NCBI GenBank assembly: GCA_029012525.1
Contig: JAQXMG010000033.1
Coordinates: forward strand, 1 to 17,568
Direction: 5' to 3'
From: a bacterium
Lineage (GTDB): Bacteria; Bacillota_I; Bacilli_A; RF39; UBA660
Length of the DNA stretch: 17,568 bases
How positions within the stretch are numbered: the stretch's first letter is position 1; each line of letters begins with the position of its first letter. Below the pieces are notes generated by a model. The model was not told the origin of the DNA. It did no database searches and worked only from the letters and a program-made list of their open reading frames with translations. Both the position numbers and the translations under genes were made by a program. This document shows positions 8,061 through 14,906 of this stretch, in pieces.

Positions 8061-8789
8061 TTATTTTTTTCTTACAACAACATCTTGATTTTCTTTTTCT
8101 ATTTCTTCCATAATCAATGCATCACTTATGTAAGAATTATATAGTTTATTAAGTAAATCAATAATTCCTTTTTTCTTAGCTTGATCAAATCTATCAAAAG
8201 CCGAATCAGACATTCCTAAAATAATATCTCTTTCTGCTTCAAGCTCATCTTTACTCTTTAAAATTATATGTCTATCATGATCTATTTTAAATGGATCAAA
8301 TGACATAACATGTGTTTGATCTAAAACACTTACTATATCTATAATTCTTTCTCTATTTTCATCTATTATAGCTTTTTCAAATTTATAATTACTTGATTTT
8401 ATTGCATCCAAATAAAATCCAATTTCTCTATTTAATGCTTCATGTTCTTCAGGATCTTTTGTATCTTGTAATTTATCATAAACTTCAAGATAATCATCAT
8501 AATAATTATTTGTATAATTTTTAAATGTTACTATTTTTTGGACTCTGTTTCTTTGTTCTTCTTCAGTTTCAATATTTTCTTTATATATTAAAGCTGATTT
8601 TTCAATTTCCTCCCAAGCCTTATTTCCAAAAAATTTTAATTGTGCTCTTAAACTTTGTAAAGTATCTAATTGAAACTGATATTCTTCTTTTGAATAATTG
8701 TTTTTATTTCTTTCAATAGACTCTTTCCATTCAAAAAGATAAGCATAAACTCCTTTTAATTCTGCATAAAATTTTTCTTTATTATTCAT
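8061..8789 (-). CDS. Uncharacterised charged, helical cytoplasmic protein
   Basis: I do not recognise this protein. From the ATG at 8787-8789, which has a good GAGGAG site five bases away, it is 242 aa; an in-frame GTG at 8819 would add ten residues but lacks support. It has no signal peptide or transmembrane segment and is rich in Glu, Lys, Asp, Tyr and Asn, with a strongly helical appearance (residues about 1-60 and 150-235) that suggests a coiled or helical-bundle fold. No enzyme motif is visible. It is a single-gene unit with a strong promoter, a leader of about 110 nt and its own terminator, and it diverges from sigK. The long leader suggests post-transcriptional control. Codon use is like its neighbours, so recent transfer is not indicated. 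Real gene: very likely; function: unknown. Confidence 0.82.
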   Translation of the reverse strand: MNNKEKFYAELKGVYAYLFEWKESIERNKNNYSKEEYQFQLDTLQSLRAQLKFFGNKAWEEIEKSALIYKENIETEEEQRNRVQKIVTFKNYTNNYYDDYLEVYDKLQDTKDPEEHEALNREIGFYLDAIKSSNYKFEKAIIDENRERIIDIVSVLDQTHVMSFDPFKIDHDRHIILKSKDELEAERDIILGMSDSAFDRFDQAKKKGIIDLLNKLYNSYISDALIMEEIEKENQDVVVRKK

Positions 8790-8903
8790 AAAATCTCCTC
8801 TTTTAGAATAAAAAAACACAAAATATTTCTACTACATAAAATGTAACAAATAATTATTGTGTCCTCTTTATTCTTCAAATAAATTTGTAAGTTATCCTTA
8901 CAA
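8790..8903 (-). promoter_or_regulatory. Long 5' leader with a hairpin at its 5' end
   Basis: From the predicted transcription start (about 8901) to the ATG at 8789 is about 110 nt, much longer than other leaders here. A 7-bp perfect hairpin (8885-8891 with 8897-8903, loop of five) lies at the very 5' end of the transcript. A second small palindrome, TACATTTTATGTA, lies nearer the gene. No known riboswitch or T-box consensus is recognisable. It could be a 5' stabiliser, a protein-binding site or an undescribed leader element. Confidence 0.4.
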
Positions 8904-8907
8904 GCTA

Positions 8908-8936
8908 ATTGTAACCCTTTTTTTTATATATTTCAA
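8908..8936 (-). promoter_or_regulatory. Sigma-A-type promoter of the 242-aa unknown gene
   Basis: On the minus strand TTGAAA (8931-8936), exactly 17 bp, then TACAAT (8908-8913): five of six matches at each box. This is among the best vegetative promoters in the window. Confidence 0.7.
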
Positions 8937-8996
8937 TAGTTTTTATATTAAAATTTTATCTTATTTTGTCATATATTTTATAAGGATGTGATATTT

Positions 8997-9692
8997 ATGT
9001 TTTTTAATTTATTAGAAATTTTAAAGACTTGCCTTTTTTTTACTACTTCTTATTCCAATAATGTTTTCCCAAGTCCATTGTCAAAAGAAGAAGAGGAAAA
9101 ATGTATTAAATTATTGTTAGAAAAAAATGATAAAGAAGCAAGAAATAAATTAATTGAACACAATTTAAGATTAGTTGCTCATATTGTTAAAAAATTTGAA
9201 ACAAAAAATGGAGATAATGATGATTTAATTAGTATTGGAACAATTGGTTTAATTAAAGGAATTGATAGTTATAGTTTAAAACATGGCACTAAAATAACTA
9301 CTTATTGTGCTAGATGTATTGAAAATGAAATTTTGATGTATTTTAGAAGCAATAAGAAAAACAATTCAAATGTTAGTTTAGATGATCCAATAGGGTTTGA
9401 TAAAGATGGTAATGATATTACGATCTTGGACGTTTTAAAAACACCTGCAATTGATTATGCAGATGAAATTGAAAAAAATGATAATTTAAAATTACTTGAA
9501 CAATATTTTAATATTTTAAATCCACGTGAAAAAGAAATAATCATAAGAAGATATGGCCTTAATAATACAGATGAACTAACTCAAAAAGAAATAGCAAAAG
9601 AACTTAATATTTCAAGAAGTTATGTATCAAGAATAGAAAAAAGAGCCATTACAAAAATACTTAGAGAATTTTTAAAGAATAACAAAAAATAA
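8997..9692 (+). CDS. sigK: RNA polymerase sporulation sigma factor, pro-sigma-K
   Basis: Sigma-K is the late mother-cell sigma factor of endospore formation, made as an inactive membrane-associated precursor. The start is the ATG at 8997, ten bases after AAGGA; a GTG at 8988 would add three residues. The 231-aa product aligns closely by eye with Bacillus subtilis SigK: EHNLRLVAHIVKKFE (54-68, region 2.1), DLISIGTIGLIKGI (76-89, region 2.2), ARCIENEILMYFR (105-117), SLDDPIG (127-133), and the region 4 helix-turn-helix EIAKELNISRSYVSRIEKRA (198-217). Residues 1-18 form the hydrophobic pro-sequence. The site TTS|YSNN at 18/19 matches the Ser|Tyr site that the SpoIVFB protease cuts in pro-sigma-K, and FPSPLS follows as in Bacillus. 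The gene is unbroken, with no skin-like interruption. It is alone on the plus strand with its own terminator. Confidence 0.93.
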   Translation: MFFNLLEILKTCLFFTTSYSNNVFPSPLSKEEEEKCIKLLLEKNDKEARNKLIEHNLRLVAHIVKKFETKNGDNDDLISIGTIGLIKGIDSYSLKHGTKITTYCARCIENEILMYFRSNKKNNSNVSLDDPIGFDKDGNDITILDVLKTPAIDYADEIEKNDNLKLLEQYFNILNPREKEIIIRRYGLNNTDELTQKEIAKELNISRSYVSRIEKRAITKILREFLKNNKK

Positions 9693-9708
9693 TATATATT
9701 ATATTACG

Positions 9709-9738
9709 AAAAAAAAGTTTTGAAAACTTTCTTTTTTT
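9709..9738. terminator. Bidirectional intrinsic terminator between sigK and the NodB-like gene
   Basis: Core AAAGTTT/AAACTTT (9714-9720 with 9724-9730) sits between an A-run (9709-9716) and a T-run (9732-9738), so it can end sigK and the convergent minus-strand gene. The stem is AT-rich and has a one-base bulge when extended into the runs. Confidence 0.7.
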
Positions 9739-9744
9739 GTGCTT

Positions 9745-10599
9745 TTAATTATTTTCTTCGCTAATTAATTCTTCTAATGAAACAATATTATATCCTTTTT
9801 GTTTTATGTATTTTATTATTATTCCTAATTCTTCCACAGTATAGTTATTAGTATCTAATTTATATATTCCTCCACTAATTAATTTTTCTTTTATATCTAA
9901 GTATGGTGTTGTATTTGAAATAGTTGTTCCTTTTACTGTATACATTTTAAGGTTACTGCAGATATCTAGTGCATCATAATTTATTTCATCTAAGTAGCAA
10001 AAATCATTTTCATAAGTTACAAATTTTCTAATTAAAGCATTGGTGTTTTTTATGGTTGTTTTTAAATATTTTCCATCATAACCTAAATTACCAATAAAAT
10101 GATTATTATCTGCTATACTTTGAAGACTTGTTAAATCATTTATAAAGTACTTACCATCAATGAAAAAATTTGCTACAACATCTTGTTCTTTTAATACATA
10201 TAAAATAGTATTTAAATTTTTATTATCCACCAAATTAAATACTAAAGATACATTATTTTTTTTAGGATTTCCCCCAATTATAAATTTATTATAAAAATCA
10301 TCAATACTTATATTTGGCTTTTCGCTTGTATAAATATATAAATTTTCATTATAATAACCAAGTTCTTTCATTTTGTTGTAGCTTTTATCAATATCTACTT
10401 TTTTTCCTTTTATTCCTGGTATTACATAATCATTTATTATTTTAGCATCTATGCTTTCCTTTTCATAACCTTCTTTAAATGACATAATATCTTGCATAAT
10501 AGAATCTTTAGATTTTGATAATTCTACCATTTTATCAGTATAATAAAAACTAAAAATTGTCAAACATATTGCACCTATTATATTAAATACTTTTTTCAT
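9745..10599 (-). CDS. Membrane-anchored NodB-fold (polysaccharide deacetylase-like) protein lacking catalytic residues
   Basis: 284 aa, with an N-terminal signal anchor (about 4-22), a linker to about 110, and a region shaped like a NodB polysaccharide deacetylase. VSLVFNLVDN (117-126) sits where the family has VALTFDDGPN, VVANFFIDGKY (141-151) where it has VKATFFVxG, and NHFIGNLGYD (166-175) where it has HEIGNHGYS. GGIYKLDTNN (243-252) replaces the C-terminal motif that ends in LLHD, and GYNIVSLEELI (269-279) is the usual closing segment. The catalytic Asp pair, the second metal-binding His and the C-terminal His are all missing, so I infer a non-catalytic extracytoplasmic protein, perhaps glycan-binding or structural. 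Loss of function without frameshift argues for a retained, changed role. The ATG follows AGGTGG, and a TATAAT lies five bases before that site. It lies downstream of mutM beyond a terminator. Confidence 0.75.
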   Translation of the reverse strand: MKKVFNIIGAICLTIFSFYYTDKMVELSKSKDSIMQDIMSFKEGYEKESIDAKIINDYVIPGIKGKKVDIDKSYNKMKELGYYNENLYIYTSEKPNISIDDFYNKFIIGGNPKKNNVSLVFNLVDNKNLNTILYVLKEQDVVANFFIDGKYFINDLTSLQSIADNNHFIGNLGYDGKYLKTTIKNTNALIRKFVTYENDFCYLDEINYDALDICSNLKMYTVKGTTISNTTPYLDIKEKLISGGIYKLDTNNYTVEELGIIIKYIKQKGYNIVSLEELISEENN

Positions 10600-10621
10600 A
10601 ATCCACCTAATTAATTATATT

Positions 10622-10652
10622 AAAAAAAAGATATTTAATAACTAATATCTTT
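10622..10652 (-). terminator. Intrinsic terminator after mutM
   Basis: A perfect 9-bp stem AAAGATATT/AATATCTTT (10627-10635 with 10644-10652) has an eight-base loop and is followed on the minus strand by eight U residues. The stem overlaps the stop codon of mutM and separates mutM from the NodB-like gene. Confidence 0.78.
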
Positions 10653-11472
10653 ACTTTTGACAATCTTTACAAAAATAAGTACTTCTACCATGAATTTTCT
10701 CACGAACTATTTTATTTTTACAAATTTTACATTCTTCATTTTCTCTTTTATGGACATATAAATTATTTTGAAATTTTCCACTAACGCCTTCTTCAGAAGT
10801 ATAACTTCTTATTGTTGTTCCACCTTCTCCAATTGCTTTTTCTAAAACAATTCTTGTATTATCTATTATATTTTTGAGCTCTAAATCATTTAAATCACAA
10901 CATTTTTTGTAAGGATTTACTTTGCTTAAAAAAAGTATTTCATCAGCATAAATATTTCCTATACCAACAATAATTGATTGATCAAGAAGACATGATTTTA
11001 TTTCTAATTTCTTATTTTTGTATTTTTCTTTTAAGTAATCTATCGTTAAAGTATTATCCCAAGGATCTTTACCTAGTTTTATAAGTGGAGATTTATCACT
11101 ATATAATTCATCTTTTTTTAAAAGATAAAATCTGCCAAACTTTCTTACATCTTGATATCTTAATTCCATATCATCTAATATAAATGATACAAGCTCATGT
11201 TTGCCATAAATATCATTGATATTTCTATATAAATATTTGCCTTCCATTCTTAAATGGCTTAATAAATAATAATCATCTAAAACAAACATCAGCCATTTTC
11301 CATATCTTTTCATATCTTGTATAGTTTGATTTTTTATTTTTTCTTCTACTTCACTAATTGATGGAATTGCAAAAACTTTAGGATATATTATTTTGATATC
11401 TTTTATTTTTTTATTTAAAACTTTATTTTTTAATGCCTTTCTAACGGTTTCAACTTCTGGTAATTCTGGCAT
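10651..11472 (-). CDS. mutM: Formamidopyrimidine-DNA glycosylase (Fpg/MutM)
   Basis: A base-excision repair enzyme that removes 8-oxoguanine and formamidopyrimidines and nicks the abasic site by lyase chemistry. The start is the ATG at 11470-11472, because the mature protein must begin PELPE with Pro2 as the catalytic nucleophile; an in-frame ATG at 11478 and a GTG at 11481 lie too far upstream and within or next to the GAGGTGA ribosome site. The protein is 273 aa, a normal length. Visible are Pro2-Glu3, Glu6, Lys59 in the conserved YGKW turn, HLRMEGKY (73-80), IVGIGNIYADEILF (168-181) and the C-terminal zinc finger with Cys248, Cys251, Cys268 and Cys271, including Arg263. It follows polA after 11 bases, with its ribosome site just past the polA stop: coupled translation. 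The polA-mutM pairing is common in Bacillota. Confidence 0.95.
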   Translation of the reverse strand: MPELPEVETVRKALKNKVLNKKIKDIKIIYPKVFAIPSISEVEEKIKNQTIQDMKRYGKWLMFVLDDYYLLSHLRMEGKYLYRNINDIYGKHELVSFILDDMELRYQDVRKFGRFYLLKKDELYSDKSPLIKLGKDPWDNTLTIDYLKEKYKNKKLEIKSCLLDQSIIVGIGNIYADEILFLSKVNPYKKCCDLNDLELKNIIDNTRIVLEKAIGEGGTTIRSYTSEEGVSGKFQNNLYVHKRENEECKICKNKIVREKIHGRSTYFCKDCQK

Positions 11473-11483
11473 AAACATCACCT

Positions 11484-14054
11484 CTACTTCGCTTCATACC
11501 AATTTTTGCCAATATTTATATCAACTTTTAAAGGTACATTTAATTTATAGCTATTTTCCATTATATCTTTAACTATTTCAACCACTTCTTCTTGTTCAGA
11601 AATAGGACAATCAAATACAAGTTCATCGTGGACTTGAATAATCATTTTAGCTTTTAAATTTCGCTTATTTAATTCATCATAAATTTCAATCATTGCTTTT
11701 TTTAATATATCTGCAGCTGTTCCTTGAACTGGAGTATTAAGAGCCATTCTTTCTCCAGATGATCTTATAATATAATTAGTATTATTTAATTCATCGATAT
11801 ATCTTACTCTACCAAATAATGTTTTTACATAACCATCATTATAAGCATTTTTAATTACACTATCCATATAATCTTTAACACCTGGAAAAACTTCAAGATA
11901 ATGATTAATAAATTCTTTGGCTTCTTTTACGTTTATTTTTAAATCTTCAGACAAACCAAAACTAGATATACCATATAAAATTCCAAAGTTTACTGCTTTT
12001 GCATTTCTTCTCATTTTAGATGTTACAGCTTCTTCTGGAACATGGAATATATCCATAGCTGTTTTAGTATGAATATCCATATCATTGTTGAAAGCATCTA
12101 CTAAATTTTTAGCATTAGACATACTTGCAAAAACACGAAGTTCTATTTGTGAATAATCTGCTGAAATTAAAACACTATCTTTACTTGGCAAAAATGCTTT
12201 TCTAATAAGTTTACCATAATCTTCTCTAGCAGGTATATTTTGAAGGTTAGGATTTGATGATGATAATCTACCAGTTCTAGTTAAAGTTTGATTAAAAGTC
12301 GTATGAATTTTTCCATCTTCTTTAATACATGAAGTTAAACCTACTGCATAATTACCATAAAGTTTAGCAAGTGTTCTATAATCTAATATTTTATTTATAA
12401 TTGTATAATCAGTTAACTTATCTAATATATCAGAACTAGTTGAATAATTACCATCTTTAATTCTTTTAGGATATGGAATACCTAATTTTTCAAATAAAAT
12501 TATTCCTAATTGTTTTGGTGATAAAATATTAAATTCTTCACCTGCCAAATTATAAATTTCTTGCGATAAAATGTCCATCTTTATTTCAATTTCAGATTTC
12601 ATTTCATTTAAAACTTCTAAAGATGTATAAACTCCAGTATATTCCATGTCTGCCAAAACATAACAAGTAGGAAGTTCTATTTTTTCATAAAGATAAGTAA
12701 AATCTTTAGTGGTTATTTCATTTAAGAATCTATCTTTATTTTCGTAAATATACTTACATTTTTTTACTGCATGTTCTGCGATTTCTTCTATAGTAACATT
12801 TTTATTTTTATATAACTGATCTGAAAATAAAATGCCAATATTATCACTATTCATAAGATATGATAAATCCTCTTTAGTATTATAATTTAATAGATACGTA
12901 GCTATCATTAAATCATCAAATGATTTATCTAAATCTATATTTAAATATCTAAAACTTACTAAAAGTTTTTTTAAATCATAAGTATACTTTTTGTAATTAG
13001 AAGTAAATATCTTACAATTTTTTAAATATTCTCTTGGAATGAAAACACTTACATCTTTATTATATATAGCAATACCTTTAACATCTTTATCATGATAATT
13101 GCCTTTTGTTTCTATATAAATAGCGAAGTCATCAGTTATATTTATGTTATTTAAATTGTTTATAATATCAAATGTTAATTTAACTTCTTCTTTTACTTCT
13201 TCACGTTTTTTTAAAAATGAATAGAATTCATACTCTTCTAAAATTTGATTATAATTTGAACTTGGTCCTTCATATTTTATATTTTCTAAATTAACATCAA
13301 TGGGGACATCTTTATAAATTGTTGCAAGTTCATAAGAAAAGTAAGCTTTTTCTTTATCATTTTTTAATTTATCTCTATTATTTGGAGATATTTCATCAAT
13401 ATGCTCATAAACTCCATCTAAACTTCCATATTTTTTTAAAAGTGTTAAAGCCGTTTTTTCGCCTATTCCTTTAACTCCTGGAATGTTATCTGAAGGATCT
13501 CCCATAAGTGCTTTTAAATCAATCATTTTGATAGGATCAATGCCATAATATTCCTTAAACGTTTCTTTGTTCATCATTATATAATCATTTGTTTTTAATA
13601 GTTTAACATCAACATCATCTGATATTAGTTGTAATAAATCTTTATCACTTGATACTATGGTACCAATAAAATCCGGATTAATATCTACTTCTTTAGCAAA
13701 TGTTCCTATGATGTCATCAGCTTCATAATTATCAACTTCGTAGTATTTAATTCCCATAGCTTCACAAAGTTTCTTAGCAACAGGAAATTGCAGTTTTAAA
13801 TCCATTGGTGTTTCGATTCTGCCACCTTTATAATCTTCATATTTTTCATGACGAAAAGTTTTGCCTTTATCAAAAGCTATCATCATATAACTAGGATTTA
13901 AATCCTTTATTATCTTGTTAATCATATTCATGAATCCATATAAAGCATTAGTAGGAAATCCTTTAGAATTTCTTAAAATATTCCCTTTATATGCAGTAGC
14001 ATAATAACTCCTAAAAAGAATATTATTTCCATCTACTAAAATTACTTTTTTCAT
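11484..14054 (-). CDS. polA: DNA polymerase I, with inactive 3'-5' exonuclease domain
   Basis: Removes RNA primers and fills gaps during replication and repair. From the ATG at 14052-14054, six bases after AGGTG, it is 856 aa; a GTG at 14063 lies within the ribosome site. The 5'-3' exonuclease domain covers about 1-290, with VDGNNILFRS near the start, YEADDIIG (about 112-119), VSSDKDLLQL (about 138-147) and the helix-hairpin-helix DNIPGVKGIGEKTA (about 191-204). The middle domain (about 295-480) has the NYHD string known from Bacillus-type Pol I but lacks the DxE metal-binding motif, so proofreading is presumably absent. The polymerase domain has motif A DYSQIELRV (633-641), motif B RRNAKAVNFGILYG (682-695) and motif C VHDELVFD (808-815). 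It is the first gene of a polA-mutM unit with its own promoter. Confidence 0.96.
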   Translation of the reverse strand: MKKVILVDGNNILFRSYYATAYKGNILRNSKGFPTNALYGFMNMINKIIKDLNPSYMMIAFDKGKTFRHEKYEDYKGGRIETPMDLKLQFPVAKKLCEAMGIKYYEVDNYEADDIIGTFAKEVDINPDFIGTIVSSDKDLLQLISDDVDVKLLKTNDYIMMNKETFKEYYGIDPIKMIDLKALMGDPSDNIPGVKGIGEKTALTLLKKYGSLDGVYEHIDEISPNNRDKLKNDKEKAYFSYELATIYKDVPIDVNLENIKYEGPSSNYNQILEEYEFYSFLKKREEVKEEVKLTFDIINNLNNINITDDFAIYIETKGNYHDKDVKGIAIYNKDVSVFIPREYLKNCKIFTSNYKKYTYDLKKLLVSFRYLNIDLDKSFDDLMIATYLLNYNTKEDLSYLMNSDNIGILFSDQLYKNKNVTIEEIAEHAVKKCKYIYENKDRFLNEITTKDFTYLYEKIELPTCYVLADMEYTGVYTSLEVLNEMKSEIEIKMDILSQEIYNLAGEEFNILSPKQLGIILFEKLGIPYPKRIKDGNYSTSSDILDKLTDYTIINKILDYRTLAKLYGNYAVGLTSCIKEDGKIHTTFNQTLTRTGRLSSSNPNLQNIPAREDYGKLIRKAFLPSKDSVLISADYSQIELRVFASMSNAKNLVDAFNNDMDIHTKTAMDIFHVPEEAVTSKMRRNAKAVNFGILYGISSFGLSEDLKINVKEAKEFINHYLEVFPGVKDYMDSVIKNAYNDGYVKTLFGRVRYIDELNNTNYIIRSSGERMALNTPVQGTAADILKKAMIEIYDELNKRNLKAKMIIQVHDELVFDCPISEQEEVVEIVKDIMENSYKLNVPLKVDINIGKNWYEAK

Positions 14055-14071
14055 ACATATCACCTATTTCA

Positions 14072-14099
14072 ATTATATATTAATTTAGCAAAATGTTAA
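14072..14099 (-). promoter_or_regulatory. Promoter of polA-mutM
   Basis: On the minus strand TTAACA (14094-14099, five of six), 16 bp, then a perfect TATAAT (14072-14077). The -10 is only six bases from the AGGTGA ribosome site, so the leader would be about 12 nt. Confidence 0.6.
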
Positions 14100-14154
14100 A
14101 GCAAAAAGTAACATAGAAAATTCTATAATTTAATAAATAGTATTTTTTTATATA

Positions 14155-14171
14155 TGAATATTACTATAGTA
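14155..14171 (+). repeat. Left copy of a perfect 17-bp inverted repeat bounding the mobile-DNA scar
   Basis: TGAATATTACTATAGTA reads on the plus strand here and on the minus strand at 15079-15095. It contains the 10-bp palindrome TACTATAGTA. The segment between the copies carries the recombinase remnant and orphan genes. No flanking target duplication was found. Confidence 0.6.
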
Positions 14172-14202
14172 AAAAGATATCACTTCTTAATGAAATGATA
14201 CC
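14171..14202 (-). terminator. Intrinsic terminator of the 101-aa orphan gene
   Basis: An 11-bp stem with two G-U pairs (14176-14186 with 14192-14202) and a five-base loop is followed on the minus strand by five U residues. It lies 38 bases past the stop of the orphan gene and ahead of the polA promoter. Confidence 0.7.
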
Positions 14203-14239
14203 ATGGTTTTAACATTAAATCAAACGACCTGTCGATATA

Positions 14240-14545
14240 TTAATATAGGTCTTCACGCGTTATTCTTGAAATAGCTATATCGCTTTCATATTCTATAGCA
14301 CATAATTTTTTGTTATTATCAAAAAAATATTTAGAAAGTGATATATATATAGGATTTCTTTCATTTAATTTATTAATAGTTTCTTGATTCAAAGTCTTTA
14401 ACAAATTATTAATAATAATTTCTTCGTTTCCAATATCAAAATTTTCAAAACCATTTTCATTATTATTAATTTTAACATTATAACCAAATTTTATAATATT
14501 AATTTTCCCAAACAAATTAATATTTCTTTTTATAATATATTTCAT
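14240..14545 (-). CDS. Orphan small protein within the mobile-DNA scar
   Basis: I do not recognise this protein. From the ATG at 14543-14545, seven bases after GAGGTG, it is 101 aa; the open frame runs on to 14602 but without a better start. It is hydrophilic, very rich in Asn and Ile (NNNENGFENFD, about 27-37), with no signal peptide, membrane segment or known motif. It has its own promoter and terminator and lies between polA and a serine recombinase remnant, inside the 17-bp inverted repeats. I infer that it may be cargo left by a degraded mobile element. An imperfect palindrome (GACCT...AGGTC, 14226-14251) covers its stop codon. The frame, ribosome site and promoter support a real gene, while its function is open. 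Confidence 0.65.
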   Translation of the reverse strand: MKYIIKRNINLFGKINIIKFGYNVKINNNENGFENFDIGNEEIIINNLLKTLNQETINKLNERNPIYISLSKYFFDNNKKLCAIEYESDIAISRITREDLY

Positions 14546-14566
14546 AATGACACCTCTTCTAAAATA

Positions 14567-14595
14567 ATAATACACATATTTTGTTAATACATCAA
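14567..14595 (-). promoter_or_regulatory. Promoter of the 101-aa orphan gene
   Basis: On the minus strand TTGATG (14590-14595, four of six), exactly 17 bp, then TATTAT (14567-14572, five of six), ending about 20 bases before the ATG, with GAGGTG between. Position and spacing are right for a sigma-A promoter. Confidence 0.5.
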
Positions 14596-14619
14596 TAATC
14601 AATCTTTTAAGTTGTTTTT

Positions 14620-14887
14620 TTAATTAACTATAATCTCTTTTATAACTTCTCCATTAGTAAATAATTTTAAATTTTATTTTCCTTTTTTACATCTTCAATT
14701 AGTCTTGATACTTCTTTTCTATCAGTTAAATTTTTATCACTTATACCATTATCAACATAGTAATCTACTATATCATAGCCATTACTCTCTGCATATTTAA
14801 TCAACTTATCTTTTTGTGCATTAATACTAAAAATCCCTCAGTATCCTGTTCTTCGGTAGATAACCTGCAATAAATTGCTGTCTGCAT
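14620..14887 (-). pseudogene. Remnant of a large serine recombinase, internally deleted and frameshifted
   Basis: Three reading-frame pieces on the minus strand form a broken resolvase N-terminus. Piece 1 (14887 to about 14834) starts MQTAIYCRLSTEEQ, with the catalytic Ser of the RxS motif. Piece 2 (14831 to 14682) continues in another frame as INAQKDKLIKYAESNGYD and DNGISDKNLTDR, which is the well-known GISGKN-type stretch of these recombinases. Piece 3 (about 14690 to 14620) reads KKGKI, where the catalytic domain would normally go on, but jumps to a short tail KLFTNGEVIKEIIVN and stop, which looks like a recombinase C-terminus. The frame breaks are at a T-run (14829-14833) and an A-run (14683-14688). 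Most of the protein (normally around 500 aa) is missing. Such enzymes move integrative elements and phages in Bacillota, so this is a scar of a lost element. Confidence 0.8.
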
Positions 14888-14906
14888 AAGTTAATATCAC
14901 TCATTC

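Noticed and set aside
8525..8719. A 64-codon plus-strand frame with hydrophobic residues
   Set aside because: Antisense shadow of the 242-aa unknown gene; its Phe/Leu richness comes from AAA/GAA-rich codons on the other strand.
8885..8926. Hairpin TTGTAAG/CTTACAA followed at a distance by a run of eight T, as a plus-strand terminator
   Set aside because: There is no plus-strand gene upstream, and the T-run is about 15 bases from the stem. It fits better as the 5' leader hairpin of the minus-strand gene.
8997..9692. SigK split by a skin-like element
   Set aside because: The frame is continuous through regions 2 and 4, including the junction region interrupted in some Bacillus and Clostridium strains.
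10614..10642. A promoter for the NodB-like gene based on TATAAT at 10614-10619
   Set aside because: No acceptable -35 at 16-18 bp; the region upstream is the mutM terminator. Only the -10 is noted, in the finding on short leaders.
14226..14251. GACCT...AGGTC palindrome as a terminator of the orphan gene
   Set aside because: The stem is short with a 16-base centre and no U-run; the better terminator is at 14171-14202.
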